64,000 nt of DNA from Arthrobacter sp. ISL-28 (GCF_018613875.1 NZ_JAGGPJ010000006.1:133081-197080), one strand, 5' to 3'; positions 49,684-57,741 are shown, counted from the first letter of the stretch. Notes: generated from the sequence alone by a model not told the origin. Numbers and translations: made by a program.

Positions 49684-50163
49684 ATGTCCGACGCCGGTTC
49701 TGACCCGATCGACTTCCGCGAGATTGATGCGCGGGAAAATCCGACCCGTTTCGGGCGTGGGCATCGGGGCGGCGACTCCCCGCCCGGATCCCCGAGCTCC
49801 GGCTCCTACGGCCGCCCTGGCTCCAACGGCCCAGCGAGGCTTAGCCCTGGCAACGGCGAATGGGGTGCCGAAGAGGCGGGCGGAGCCGGGTTCAGCGCGC
49901 CGGGCCGCTTCTCCGTCAACCCGTTTATCGTGGCGCTCTGGGTCCTGGTCGCAGGTCTTATCCTGGCCGCGTTCGGGGCCTTCACGATTGCCCAGGAAAC
50001 CCTCAACACACCCATACCGGCCGAGTCACCGCAGCTGGGTTACATGTGGATGTCCTTCGCGCCCTTCCTGCTGTTCGCCGGCCTCCTCGGCCTGCTGGGA
50101 CTCCTGCTCTGGCACGCGACGCAATGGCGCCGCACCCGCGAGCAGCAGCCGCCGCCGTGGTAA
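49684..50163 (+). CDS. small membrane protein with disordered N-terminus
   Basis: Unrecognised 159-residue protein. The first 75 residues are hydrophilic, Gly/Ser/Pro/Arg-rich and likely disordered. Two membrane helices follow (FIVALWVLVAGLILAAFGAF and FLLFAGLLGLLGLLLW), then a short basic tail (RRTREQQPPPW). The N-terminus is probably cytosolic. ATG 49684 is supported by GGAAGCAGGGGG upstream; the frame is open from 49618. It is divergent from the siderophore operon, but nothing suggests that they are linked in function. Confidence 0.68.
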   Translation: MSDAGSDPIDFREIDARENPTRFGRGHRGGDSPPGSPSSGSYGRPGSNGPARLSPGNGEWGAEEAGGAGFSAPGRFSVNPFIVALWVLVAGLILAAFGAFTIAQETLNTPIPAESPQLGYMWMSFAPFLLFAGLLGLLGLLLWHATQWRRTREQQPPPW

Positions 50164-50224
50164 TCCACGCAGGCTATCAACTCAGGCAGTCCACCCCGAT
50201 CAATCCACCCAGCGCTGAGACGCG

Positions 50225-50497
50225 CTATACGGTCGGGAACCCGCGCCCTGCTGCCCCTGCCGAACCTTGATCGTCAGACCCTGCAGCCTCGAGCTCAGCC
50301 GCCGTCAGCCGCCGCATCCGCAGCTCATCCGTGACCTGGATGTACCACGAGTGGGCGCCGAAGGGCGGGCTGGGCGTATCCAGGTGACGGTAGAGAGCAT
50401 CGGCCAGATCAGCGAGCGCGGATTCGGGCAGGGCGGCCACTGTCTCGGCCGGATCGACCGTTTCGTCGAGGTATCGGGCAAGCTCACGCTCGTTCAT
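50225..50497 (-). CDS. small DALYRxLDT-motif protein (copy 2)
   Basis: A 90-residue helical protein, paralogous to the 74-residue protein at 10616-10840. Common features are the start (MNERELARYLDE against MNRSQLTHFMRQ), the D/P-E-E/A-T segment, DALYRHLDT and the following WYIQVTDEL. The C-terminal 20 residues are Gly/Ala/Ser-rich. Its ATG overlaps the stop of the STAS-like gene upstream (ATGA), so the two are probably made together. A regulatory accessory role is inferred only from that coupling and from the first copy's place beside a GAF-ANTAR gene. Confidence 0.75.
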   Translation of the reverse strand: MNERELARYLDETVDPAETVAALPESALADLADALYRHLDTPSPPFGAHSWYIQVTDELRMRRLTAAELEAAGSDDQGSAGAAGRGFPTV

Positions 50498-50967
50498 CTG
50501 GCACTTCCCGCTTCAACCAGTCCGGCGAGTTTTCCCCCGGGGACGGGCCGGTGACCGGCGGCCCCGGTCAGCGGCAGCATCCCTGGCACTAACTCCAGGC
50601 CGGTCTCGCCGGAGTGGATGGGGCAGACCGGGAGTTCATCGGGCTCGAGGAGTGTCAGCTCGAATGTCTCTGCTTCCTCGAGGGCTGCAGCAGCATTTCC
50701 CAGTTCGTGGTGCACGTCCGCCTGCTGGCTGTCCCTGTGCGATTCAGGAAGTGCGACGTGCTGCAGGTAGGACAGCACGGACGGCTCTAGATGCGTTACG
50801 TCACGGAAGTCCAGGGTGATGCTGGGGCTGGTGGCCAGCCGCTGGGCGCGAAGCAGAAGATGAAGCAGGACGGGGAAATTCGCCTGGGTCAGGCAACCAC
50901 CAATCTCGAGGGTGACACGCCCCGGATCAAGATCCACCCGTACAAGGACACGCAGTTTGTGATTCAA
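50494..50967 (-). CDS. STAS-like domain protein
   Basis: The 157-residue product has the layout of a STAS/anti-sigma-factor-antagonist-like domain. A strand (LRVLVRVDLDPGRVTLEIGG) is followed by LTQANFPVLLHLLLRAQRLA, SITLDFRDVTHLEPSVLSYL (the position around the usual DxS/T phosphorylation motif) and a final helix. The C-terminal 60 residues are an unrelated extension. No Ser in the standard DFSxVxFxDSS context is clear, so phospho-regulation is uncertain. TTG 50967 is chosen because GGAG lies six bases upstream; the frame is open to 51135 with no better start. It is coupled to the small protein downstream. Confidence 0.62.
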   Translation of the reverse strand: MNHKLRVLVRVDLDPGRVTLEIGGCLTQANFPVLLHLLLRAQRLATSPSITLDFRDVTHLEPSVLSYLQHVALPESHRDSQQADVHHELGNAAAALEEAETFELTLLEPDELPVCPIHSGETGLELVPGMLPLTGAAGHRPVPGGKLAGLVEAGSAR

Positions 50968-51171
50968 AGAATTCTCCAAGAGAAAGTCCGTAAGCCAACT
51001 GCATAGCCCAGACTGAAATCGTACGAAATTGTTGTGTAGGCCACAAGCTCGAAGGCCCAGGCCGACTGCCCATCCACCCATCAGACCCCGACTGACAGGC
51101 ACAGACGAGGCACAGCACATCCCGCCGGCCACCATTCGGTCCGACTCGCAGACGCTAACCGGTCACAGCTG

Positions 51172-51525
51172 TCACGTTCCGAGGAGCTTGGGCGCAGCCT
51201 CCTCCGGCCAGTCAATGCACTGTGTGTAAACCTCGTGGTGGCGAAGGTAGCCTGCCGTAAACGGGTCATGCGGGATAATCCGCTTCCCCGCGGCCACGAC
51301 GTCGTCCAGGGCAAAGTGCACCAGCACCTTCGCCAGGTCCTGTCCCTGGAATTCCTCGGCCGTCTGGGTATCGATGAAGTCAACGTGGCCAGGCTTGTCC
51401 ACGAACCTGACTTCCACCGCCAGCTTCCCGCCGACATGCAGCTCATAGCGGTGAAGTGCATCGTTCCGGAAGGTCGAGACATCCGCGGTGAATTTGTCCT
51501 CAGTGGATACCGTGTTCTCCGTCAT
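51172..51525 (-). CDS. GNAT-like N-acetyltransferase domain protein
   Basis: A 117-residue protein matching the short Acetyltransf_CG/YidJ-type GNAT group (PF14542). NDALHRYELHVGGKLAVEVR, then HVDFIDTQTAEEFQGQDLAK and VLVHFALDDVVAAGKRIIP cover the acetyl-CoA-binding core in minimal form. Substrate unknown. ATG 51525 overlaps the stop of the acyltransferase gene (ATGA), so the two are coupled. The C-terminus contains the family-like HPEVYTxCIDWP variant (HHEVYTQCIDWP). Confidence 0.84.
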   Translation of the reverse strand: MTENTVSTEDKFTADVSTFRNDALHRYELHVGGKLAVEVRFVDKPGHVDFIDTQTAEEFQGQDLAKVLVHFALDDVVAAGKRIIPHDPFTAGYLRHHEVYTQCIDWPEEAAPKLLGT

Positions 51526-52838
51526 GGTTCGAGATTGGCACTTAATGACGGTGCTGGCAATGGCTCCGGCACGCGCGCGGGCACCCGTCCCAGCAACAGG
51601 ACGGCAAGGGTGAAGCACGCGGCACCCCCACCCAGCAGCGTCAGCGTCAGCCCGTTGAACGCAGCGTCCACCACGGGGATAAAGACGACGACGGCGGAAG
51701 TCACCACGGCGGCAGGGGGCCGCCCGCGCGAATGGGCTGCCGCTGTCGGCCGTTCCTCGAGCCGCCCGAACAGTGCGATGGCCGGCAGCAGCAGGACGCT
51801 GACGCCCAGCAGCACCAAGGGCCGCGACCACCACCATTCTGCGGTGGCGGAAGCAGGCTTGGGGAAATCAGTGAGCAGGAGCAGCCCGGCCATGGCGGCG
51901 AGCAGCGGCAGATGCCAGAGGTAGATCGTCATCGCGCGGCGCCCCACCAGGGTCACGATCGCCAGGATCCAGTGAACGGACGCGATCCGGTCCAACGCCG
52001 GGCGGAAAAGCTGGAGGGTAGCGGCCTGGGACACGCCCAGCAGCAGCAGGCAGAAATTGGGCGGGTTCAGGTTGACCAGCATGTTGTCCCGGTACAGACC
52101 CAGGCCTGTGAGGACGAGAAGCAGCAGGTTGCTGGCGAGGATCAGCCCGACCAGCAACGAATTGCTGAGCCTGGCGAGATATCCGTCGGCCATGAAGAAG
52201 CCGAGCTGCTGCACGGCACACCAGAGGAAGAGCATGTTGACATAGGCGAACAGTGGCATGGCACCGCGGAAACAGTCGACCGCAATAACAAGCGCCGCGA
52301 GGCCGCCCAACGTCAGCCACGGTGCGCGCTGATGAAGCTGGGCAAGGAGCGGGATGTTCAGCTGGGCGGCAAGGTAGGCGGCCAGGAACCAGAGTGGCAT
52401 GCCTGCCCCGCTGGCCATAAGTTCCACCACCTGCGGATCAACGCCGAGAAGCAGCGCGCCCCACAAACCGACGAACATCACGGCCAGCAGCGCCGAGGCC
52501 GGCCGGATCAAGCGCAGCAGCCGCGTCTGGGCGAACTCGTAGACAGTTCCCCCGCGGGCCACCATGCGGCGCCATGACTGCAGCCCGGTGATGCCGCCGG
52601 CCACAAAGAACAGCGGCATCACCATGAAGATCCAGATGACCGGCTCAAACCAGTCCTGTTCCCCCAGCGTATTTTCCGTGGTCACCGTGCCGTCAGGATG
52701 CAGCACCGGGCTGGCCATCATGCAGTGTCCAACCACTACCAGTACGAGGCAGACAAACCGCGCCAGATCGATGGCCAGGTCACGCTCCGGCGCAGCCGTA
52801 GCACCACCGGACCCTGCCCGCTGCAATGAACCCTCCAT
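51522..52838 (-). CDS. acyltransferase family membrane protein
   Basis: Integral membrane acyltransferase of the Acyl_transf_3/OafB-like family, with about ten to eleven helices. These proteins move acyl groups onto sugars, peptidoglycan or lipids. Diagnostic features: the N-terminal AIDLARFVCLVLVVVGHCMM (the family His in GH), VMPLFFVAGGITGLQSWRR with the conserved Arg in YEFAQTRLLRLIRPASALL, and YLWHLPLLAAMAGLLLL near the end. At 438 residues it is typical. ATG 52838 has GAGGTG upstream. The acceptor is unknown. It overlaps the GNAT-like gene at its 3' end. Confidence 0.82.
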   Translation of the reverse strand: MEGSLQRAGSGGATAAPERDLAIDLARFVCLVLVVVGHCMMASPVLHPDGTVTTENTLGEQDWFEPVIWIFMVMPLFFVAGGITGLQSWRRMVARGGTVYEFAQTRLLRLIRPASALLAVMFVGLWGALLLGVDPQVVELMASGAGMPLWFLAAYLAAQLNIPLLAQLHQRAPWLTLGGLAALVIAVDCFRGAMPLFAYVNMLFLWCAVQQLGFFMADGYLARLSNSLLVGLILASNLLLLVLTGLGLYRDNMLVNLNPPNFCLLLLGVSQAATLQLFRPALDRIASVHWILAIVTLVGRRAMTIYLWHLPLLAAMAGLLLLTDFPKPASATAEWWWSRPLVLLGVSVLLLPAIALFGRLEERPTAAAHSRGRPPAAVVTSAVVVFIPVVDAAFNGLTLTLLGGGAACFTLAVLLLGRVPARVPEPLPAPSLSANLEP

Positions 52839-52934
52839 CGGCGCACCTCATCAACGCGTCTGGCGAACGTTGTTGTCACGTCCATTGTCCGCCCGCGCCC
52901 GGGCGCGTGCCAGCAATCGAGGGCGTGCCAGCAA

Positions 52935-53810
52935 TCAGCGGCTCAAGATGGCCAGCGCCGACGCGGCAAAATCCTTGGCGGACTCGTTCCAACGGGCCAG
53001 GAGGCCCTGGAGGTCCTCACCGTCGGCCCGGTGTGCAGCCGTCTGTGCCTCAAGAGTGGAAAGGACGCCGGTCCGCAGTTCGGTGTTGAAGTTGACCTTG
53101 CCTACGTTCATGGCCGGGGATTTGGCCAGTTCCTCGGCCGGAATTCCGGATGCCCCGTGGAGCACCAGCGGGATGTGCGTGCGCACGGCGATGTCCTGCA
53201 GGACGTCCCAGCGCAGTTCTGGCTTGCCTTTGTACTTTCCGTGGACGTTGCCCACCGCAACGGCCAGCAACTGCGCACCCGTCCTTGCCACGAAATCCTC
53301 CACCTGCGCGGAATCAGTGAGGCCGGCCACATCGTTTCCGGCGGAGGGCGCTTCGGGATCAGCCCCGAAGGCCCGGTCCTCATCACCGGCGAGCCCGCCG
53401 AGTTCCGCTTCAATCACGACGCCGGCGCTTCCCTGGGCGGCCAGGGCCGCCTGCACGTCGCGAACCAGCGCGATGTTCTCCTCGTAAGGCAAGGATGAGC
53501 CGTCCGCCAGGACCGAATCCGCCCCTGCTGTGACCGCGGCAGTGATGACGCTAATGTCCGAGGCATGATCCAGCTGCACGGCAACCGGAACCGAGGCGGC
53601 ATCGGCCAGGCCGCGCAGCGCGGAAATGAGCCTCAGTCCATTCGTGGTGGCGGCGGTCTTGGGAGCCACGAGGAGGATCACGCCGCGGCCCGCCTCCTCG
53701 GCGGCGCCCACTACCGCCAGCGCGGTGGTGAAGTCGTAGCAGGTAAAGGCAGGCACTGCAGCGCCCTGCTGGAGGGCGGAGCCTACGAGCTCGTCGAGCT
53801 GCGCGCGCAT
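52935..53810 (-). CDS. class II (zinc) aldolase, fructose-bisphosphate/tagatose-bisphosphate type
   Basis: Member of the metal-dependent class II aldolase family (PF01116, FbaA/KbaY/GatY). Metal and catalytic features: VPVAVQLDHASDISVITAAV (Asp/His), ADGSSLPYEENIALVRDVQA, ELGGLAGDED, AVAVGNVHGKYKGKPELRWD (metal His) and LVLHGASGIPAEEL (second metal His). At 291 residues it is normal. It is the last gene of the sugar-acid operon, where it likely cleaves a phosphorylated keto-acid or sugar; the substrate is not known. Its ATG overlaps the stop of a 23-codon ORF (TGATG). Related operons usually carry an OtnC-type enzyme instead. Confidence 0.85.
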   Translation of the reverse strand: MRAQLDELVGSALQQGAAVPAFTCYDFTTALAVVGAAEEAGRGVILLVAPKTAATTNGLRLISALRGLADAASVPVAVQLDHASDISVITAAVTAGADSVLADGSSLPYEENIALVRDVQAALAAQGSAGVVIEAELGGLAGDEDRAFGADPEAPSAGNDVAGLTDSAQVEDFVARTGAQLLAVAVGNVHGKYKGKPELRWDVLQDIAVRTHIPLVLHGASGIPAEELAKSPAMNVGKVNFNTELRTGVLSTLEAQTAAHRADGEDLQGLLARWNESAKDFAASALAILSR

Positions 53811-53881
53811 CAGCCTGCCACCCGTTCCATCGGCTCGGCGGTGGTTGCGGCGGCGGTTGCCTGCACGGTCAGGGCGTTCAC
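53810..53881 (-). CDS. possible 23-residue leader ORF before the aldolase gene
   Basis: GTG 53881, six bases after AAGGAG, opens a frame of 23 codons (MNALTVQATAAATTAEPMER...). Its TGA overlaps the aldolase ATG (TGATG). It may serve to couple translation of the aldolase; no conserved protein is recognised, and it could be chance. Confidence 0.35.
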   Translation of the reverse strand: MNALTVQATAAATTAEPMERVAG

Positions 53882-53934
53882 GTCGGGTTCTCCTTCAGGA
53901 CAAGCTTCGCAGTCAGCAGTTCTATGATCGGCGG

Positions 53935-53968
53935 CCGACGACGGCGGAGGGGGGACCGCCGTCGTCGG
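53935..53968 (-). terminator. strong hairpin inside the sugar-acid operon
   Basis: CCGACGACGGCGG (53935-53947) and CCGCCGTCGTCGG (53956-53968) form a perfect 13-bp stem with an 8-base loop, between the dehydrogenase stop and the aldolase leader. No U tract follows. It may partially terminate, or protect upstream mRNA from 3' decay. Confidence 0.6.
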
Positions 53969-54001
53969 AGTTTCCGAGGGTGTGTGGTGTACGGCGCCAG
54001 A

Positions 54002-54904
54002 TCAGGCGACGGTGCGCTTGGCCGGGGCCACTACTTTGATAACCGCGGAGTCGTCGGCTGCGGCAAGGCCGTGGGCCTGGCCCAGCAGGTAGAGCTGCTC
54101 GGCGGCGGCGGCAACGGGTGCCGCCAAGCCGGCAGCACGGGTTGCCTTGCCCACGATTCCCATGTCCTTGACGAAGATGTCCAGGCGGCTGAGAACCTCG
54201 GCGCCTTCCTCCGTGTACGCCTCCAGGATGCGCGGTCCGCGGTTGGAAAGCATGAAGGAACCGGCTGCCCCGACTTCGAGGGCCGCGAGGGTCTTCGCCT
54301 GGTCCAGGCCCAGGGCATCGGCCAGCGCCATGGCCTCAGCGGCGGCGGCGATATGGATGCCGCAGAGCAACTGGTTAACGGTCTTCAGTGCCTGGCCGTC
54401 GCCGGGCTTGTCGCCCACAACGGTCAGCGTGGACGCGAGCAGCTCCAGTACGGGCCGTGCTGACTCGAGGGCGGCGGGCTCGGCGCCCACTACAATCAGC
54501 AGGTCCCCCTCGCCGGCGCGCTTGGGACCGCCGGACAGCGGCGCGTCGACCAGTGCGACGCCGTATTCTGCCAGGCGCGCGACAGTGGCCGGGATGGCAT
54601 CGGTGCCCACAGTACTCGTCAGGATGACGACAGCGCCCTGCTTCAGCACAGACGCCACGCCGTTCTCGCCGAAGAGGACGTCGTTGAGCTGTTCGCTGTT
54701 ACGGACGGCCAGCAACAGGGCGTCCGTGTCCTGGGCGGCTTCGCGCGCCGAGAAGAAAGTGTGCACGCCGGCGTCCTCTGCGAGGCGCAGCCGGGGCTCA
54801 GCGATGTCGAAGCCGTGGACGGTGAGCTGGCTGGCCAGGCGGGTGGCCATCGGCAGGCCCATGGCGCCCAGGCCGAGGACCGTGACGGTGTAGTTCGAGG
54901 TCAT
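54002..54904 (-). CDS. NAD(P)-dependent beta-hydroxyacid dehydrogenase (LtnD-like)
   Basis: Member of the 3-hydroxyisobutyrate/6-phosphogluconate dehydrogenase-like family. The N-terminal Rossmann motif is VTVLGLGAMGLPMATRLA. The substrate-binding motif is VDAPLSGGPKRAGEGDLLIV. The catalytic Lys is in GDGQALKTVNQLLCG. Next to a DUF1537 kinase such enzymes oxidise L-threonate (LtnD) or D-erythronate-type sugar acids to 2-oxo acids. ATG 54904 is preceded by GGAG with good spacing; ATG 54916 is upstream in frame. It is the second gene of the operon, 66 bases after the kinase stop. Confidence 0.87.
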   Translation of the reverse strand: MTSNYTVTVLGLGAMGLPMATRLASQLTVHGFDIAEPRLRLAEDAGVHTFFSAREAAQDTDALLLAVRNSEQLNDVLFGENGVASVLKQGAVVILTSTVGTDAIPATVARLAEYGVALVDAPLSGGPKRAGEGDLLIVVGAEPAALESARPVLELLASTLTVVGDKPGDGQALKTVNQLLCGIHIAAAAEAMALADALGLDQAKTLAALEVGAAGSFMLSNRGPRILEAYTEEGAEVLSRLDIFVKDMGIVGKATRAAGLAAPVAAAAEQLYLLGQAHGLAAADDSAVIKVVAPAKRTVA

Positions 54905-54970
54905 GATGTTCTCCAATTCTGATCGAGCCTGGGCCCACGCGGACCGGGTTCCCTGGCCGAGGTAGCGAGG

Positions 54971-56497
54971 TTAGGGGGTACGTGGGGCAAAGGTGTTGCT
55001 GAGCTTGCGGGTTACATGGGCCAGCGAATCGTCGTCGCCGACGTTGCCGGCAAACACGATGTACGGAATGCCCTTGGCCGGACCATGCACCGGTTCCCAC
55101 AGACTGACGATGCCCGGCAACATCGGCCCGCGGACGATCGCGTGCCGGATTTCCAGGCCGTATGCAGCCACATCCGAGGACGTGATGCCGCCCTTGGCAA
55201 TGACGAACCGCGGCGGGAACGTCTTCAGCGTCCGGTTCACCACCGCGACAACGGCGGCAGAGACGGTGCGCGCGATCCGAAGGCTTTCGGCGGGGTCCTC
55301 CGTCTTGATGAGCAGGCGGCTTGTGTGGACGATGACGTCCCCACTGTGGAGGGCCTCGACGACGGCGTCCACCGTCTCATCAAGGTAGGCGTCCGCGGCA
55401 TCTCCGAGCAGCTTCTCGACGTCGATCTCCACGATTCGGGCTGCGCTGTGCTGGTCCGTCAGGACCTTCAGCTGGCGCGTTGTCACACCCACGTGCGAAC
55501 CGACGACGATCAAGCCGCCGGCTTCCGACGGGACGTTGCCGGCATAGGCTTCCTCGCCGCTGAGTTCGGTCCGGATCTCCTGCCCGATCCGGGCGCGGAC
55601 GAAGGGCGGGCCAACGCGGTAAAGCAGCTTCTTGCCGCGGCGCTCCGCTTCCTCCAGGCCGAGGGCGAGCGCGCGGAGGTCATTTTCGGTGACGATGTCG
55701 GCCACGATCGGCGTCGAGGCGGTGGCCGGCTCAATGGCGTCGGCGATGGCCTTGGCGGACACCTCGGAATCACCCGCGTCGCCGTTGCCGGCGGCACCAG
55801 CTCGGATGATGTTGAGGTCCAGCACGATCACCGACTCCGCGGCGAAGCGGCCATGCGATTTCTCCTCGACGTACTTGGCCATTTCCGAATTGGCGAAGCC
55901 GAACGTCGCATCCCGGGCGAATTCGGTCTCCGCAACCGGCGTGAGCTGGCCAGCGTCGTTCCCGGTTCCGCGCATGTAGTGGATGCCGCCAATGGTGACA
56001 CGTCCGGCGTCGGGGAAGGCGGGGACAATCACGACACCGTCAGTCATCTCGCCGCTCTCGGCGGCCACGGTGGCGGCGATGACGTCGGGTTCAAGCGGGA
56101 AGTGCCCGCGCAGCGTCGAATCGCTGCGGCTGACGAAGCCAAGCCGGACTGCGGCCTCACCGTCGGTGGCACGTGCGGCCGCCAGGGCATTGCGGACAAT
56201 GTCTTCGTTCCGAGCCGCGGCTTCTGCCGGATCCAGGCTGCGGGTGTTGGTGAGGACGTATACGGCGGCCTTACCCTGATTGAAGGCCCAGGTGAAGTCT
56301 TCTACTTCCCAGCGGGTGAGCACCGGCAGATCGGAAACGGACTGGGTTCCGGTGGGGTCGTCGTCGAGGACCACCAGCACCCGCGGGGACGTTGCAGCGG
56401 AAGCGGCAAGCGAGCTGGCGACGAGCCGCGCCGGGATCTGGAGCTCCGCAGGGTAGGGGGCCAGGATGTCTGCTTCAAGGGGCACAGTGCACTCCAT
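54971..56497 (-). CDS. four-carbon acid sugar kinase (DUF1537 family)
   Basis: ATP-dependent kinase of the DUF1537 family (OtnK/LtnK/DtnK-like) that phosphorylates four-carbon sugar acids or their 2-oxo forms. The N-terminal domain has LVVLDDDPTGTQSVSDLPVL, YVLTNTRSLDPAEAAARNED and the substrate-binding FVSRSDSTLRGHFPLEPDVI. The C-terminal nucleotide-binding domain has GGLIVVGSHVGVTTRQL, FVIAKGGITSSDVAAYGL and GNVGDDDSLAHV. At 508 residues it is slightly longer than average. It is the first gene of the operon and faces the GntR regulator across operator-like palindromes. Confidence 0.9.
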   Translation of the reverse strand: MECTVPLEADILAPYPAELQIPARLVASSLAASAATSPRVLVVLDDDPTGTQSVSDLPVLTRWEVEDFTWAFNQGKAAVYVLTNTRSLDPAEAAARNEDIVRNALAAARATDGEAAVRLGFVSRSDSTLRGHFPLEPDVIAATVAAESGEMTDGVVIVPAFPDAGRVTIGGIHYMRGTGNDAGQLTPVAETEFARDATFGFANSEMAKYVEEKSHGRFAAESVIVLDLNIIRAGAAGNGDAGDSEVSAKAIADAIEPATASTPIVADIVTENDLRALALGLEEAERRGKKLLYRVGPPFVRARIGQEIRTELSGEEAYAGNVPSEAGGLIVVGSHVGVTTRQLKVLTDQHSAARIVEIDVEKLLGDAADAYLDETVDAVVEALHSGDVIVHTSRLLIKTEDPAESLRIARTVSAAVVAVVNRTLKTFPPRFVIAKGGITSSDVAAYGLEIRHAIVRGPMLPGIVSLWEPVHGPAKGIPYIVFAGNVGDDDSLAHVTRKLSNTFAPRTP

Positions 56498-56543
56498 TGT
56501 GTTCGAATCTATATTGCGGAAAGTTCTCTGAGATGTCTCGATC

Positions 56544-56573
56544 AGATGTCAGACATCTAGCATTTGATGCTAG
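56544..56573. promoter_or_regulatory. overlapping palindromic operators for the GntR regulator
   Basis: AGATGTC-A-GACATCT (56544-56558) and CTAGCAT-TTG-ATGCTAG (56557-56573) are perfect palindromes overlapping by two bases. A further half-site AGATGTC is at 56531. They lie between the divergent kinase and gntR genes. TGTCnGACA matches the style of FadR-subfamily GntR sites. Confidence 0.7.
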
Positions 56574-56606
56574 TGTGGCATAACGCACAGCCGGGCGCAA
56601 GTAGAC

Positions 56607-56618
56607 TTGTCAGACATA
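56607..56618. promoter_or_regulatory. second TGTCAGACA operator near the gntR start
   Basis: TTGTCAGACATA repeats the TGTCAGACA core of the site at 56544-56558, about 27 bases before the gntR ATG, suggesting autoregulation. Confidence 0.6.
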
Positions 56619-56644
56619 TGATCGCGAATCACTGAACGGGGAAA

Positions 56645-57346
56645 ATGGCACGCAAATCATTGGTGGGCGTCGTTGCAGACGAACTCCTGGACCGCATTAT
56701 TGCCGGCGAATTTCCGCCGGGCGCCAGCGTGCCCGGCGAGCTGGAACTCAGTGCACGCCACGAGGTCAGCCGGATGACCGTCCGCGAGGCCATGAAGACG
56801 CTTGAAGCGCAGCGGATCCTCAGTGTGGAGCGTGGCCGCGGCACGTTTGTGAACCCGCTGAACCGCTGGTCATCCCTCGAGGCCGTGCTTCGGGCCGCTT
56901 CAGAGGGACAGAACGGCCCCGCAGCCGCTATTCAGCTTATTGAGCTGCGCCGGATGCTGGAAACCGGCGCCTGCGAACTTGCCGCACAAAGGATCACCGA
57001 TGCCGAACTCGAGGAACTCCGCGGCCGCGTGGAGGACATGCGGGGCGCCCACCGGGCAAACGATGTAACCCGGTTTGTGGCGGCCGACCTCGCCTTCCAC
57101 GATTTGATCCTGCATGCTTCCGAGAACGTGTTTGTGGCGGTCCTGTTCGAACCGCTCCACCGGGTTCTGGAAAAGCGCCGCACGGAAACCTCCAAGGTGC
57201 CGCAGATCCAGGAGCATGCAATCGGCCATCACCAGAACATTTTCGAGGCACTGGCTGCGCGCGATCCCCAGCGTGCCCGGAATGCGATGGATGCCCACAT
57301 GCAGCAGACCCTGGACGATCTCCGAAGCTACGTCCTTGAAAGCTGA
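56645..57346 (+). CDS. GntR family regulator, FadR/FCD subfamily
   Basis: DNA-binding regulator, predicted to control the divergent sugar-acid operon and itself. The N-terminal winged helix (about residues 5-70) contains ELLDRIIAGEFPPGASVPGE, ARHEVSRMTVREAMKTLEAQ and VERGRGTFV. The C-terminal FCD domain has LIELRRMLETGACELAAQRI and the metal/ligand His residues in DLAFHDLILHASEN and EHAIGHHQNIFEAL. Its ligand may be a sugar acid or phosphorylated intermediate. GGGGAAA lies just before ATG 56645. At 233 residues it is normal. Confidence 0.9.
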   Translation: MARKSLVGVVADELLDRIIAGEFPPGASVPGELELSARHEVSRMTVREAMKTLEAQRILSVERGRGTFVNPLNRWSSLEAVLRAASEGQNGPAAAIQLIELRRMLETGACELAAQRITDAELEELRGRVEDMRGAHRANDVTRFVAADLAFHDLILHASENVFVAVLFEPLHRVLEKRRTETSKVPQIQEHAIGHHQNIFEALAARDPQRARNAMDAHMQQTLDDLRSYVLES

Positions 57347-57452
57347 GACCCGAAAACCCTTCCTTCCGAAAACCTAGTTCCGGGCCGCTCGTTCCGATAC
57401 TCTGCAGGAACGGCCCGCAGCCGGGTATCGATGGCGATCACGAGGAGCGAAG

Positions 57453-57662
57453 TTGTCTAATCACACCTACAGCATTTCTGAAATTGTCGGGACCTCCACC
57501 GAAGGCGTGGACGCTGCCGTCCGAAACGGACTGGCCGAGGCCGCAAAGACCTTGCGGAACCTCGATTGGTTCGAGGTCAAGGAGATCCGCGGCCACCTCG
57601 ACAACGGCCAGGTTGCCGATTGGCAGGTCACCATCAAGCTCGGCTTCCGGCTGGAGCGCTGA
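57453..57662 (+). CDS. dodecin
   Basis: Small flavin-binding protein that forms a hollow dodecamer and stores or buffers flavins. The 69-residue sequence has the family features TYSISEIVGTSTEGVDAAVR, the flavin-stacking Trp region LRNLDWFEVKEIRGHLDNG and the final strand ADWQVTIKLGFRLE. TTG 57453 is the start, supported by AGGAG six bases upstream. It is monocistronic and unconnected in function to the adjacent gntR gene as far as can be seen. Confidence 0.9.
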   Translation: MSNHTYSISEIVGTSTEGVDAAVRNGLAEAAKTLRNLDWFEVKEIRGHLDNGQVADWQVTIKLGFRLER

Positions 57663-57741
57663 CTCCGGCCCTGTTTGCCACCGCCGGTTCCGGCGTGCGG
57701 CTTATTCCGCCATTTCCGACCATTCATTTTCCGATAATTCG

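Noticed and set aside
55016..56560. 514-codon + strand frame opposite the sugar-acid kinase gene
   Set aside because: Antisense shadow; the DUF1537 motifs are on the minus strand.
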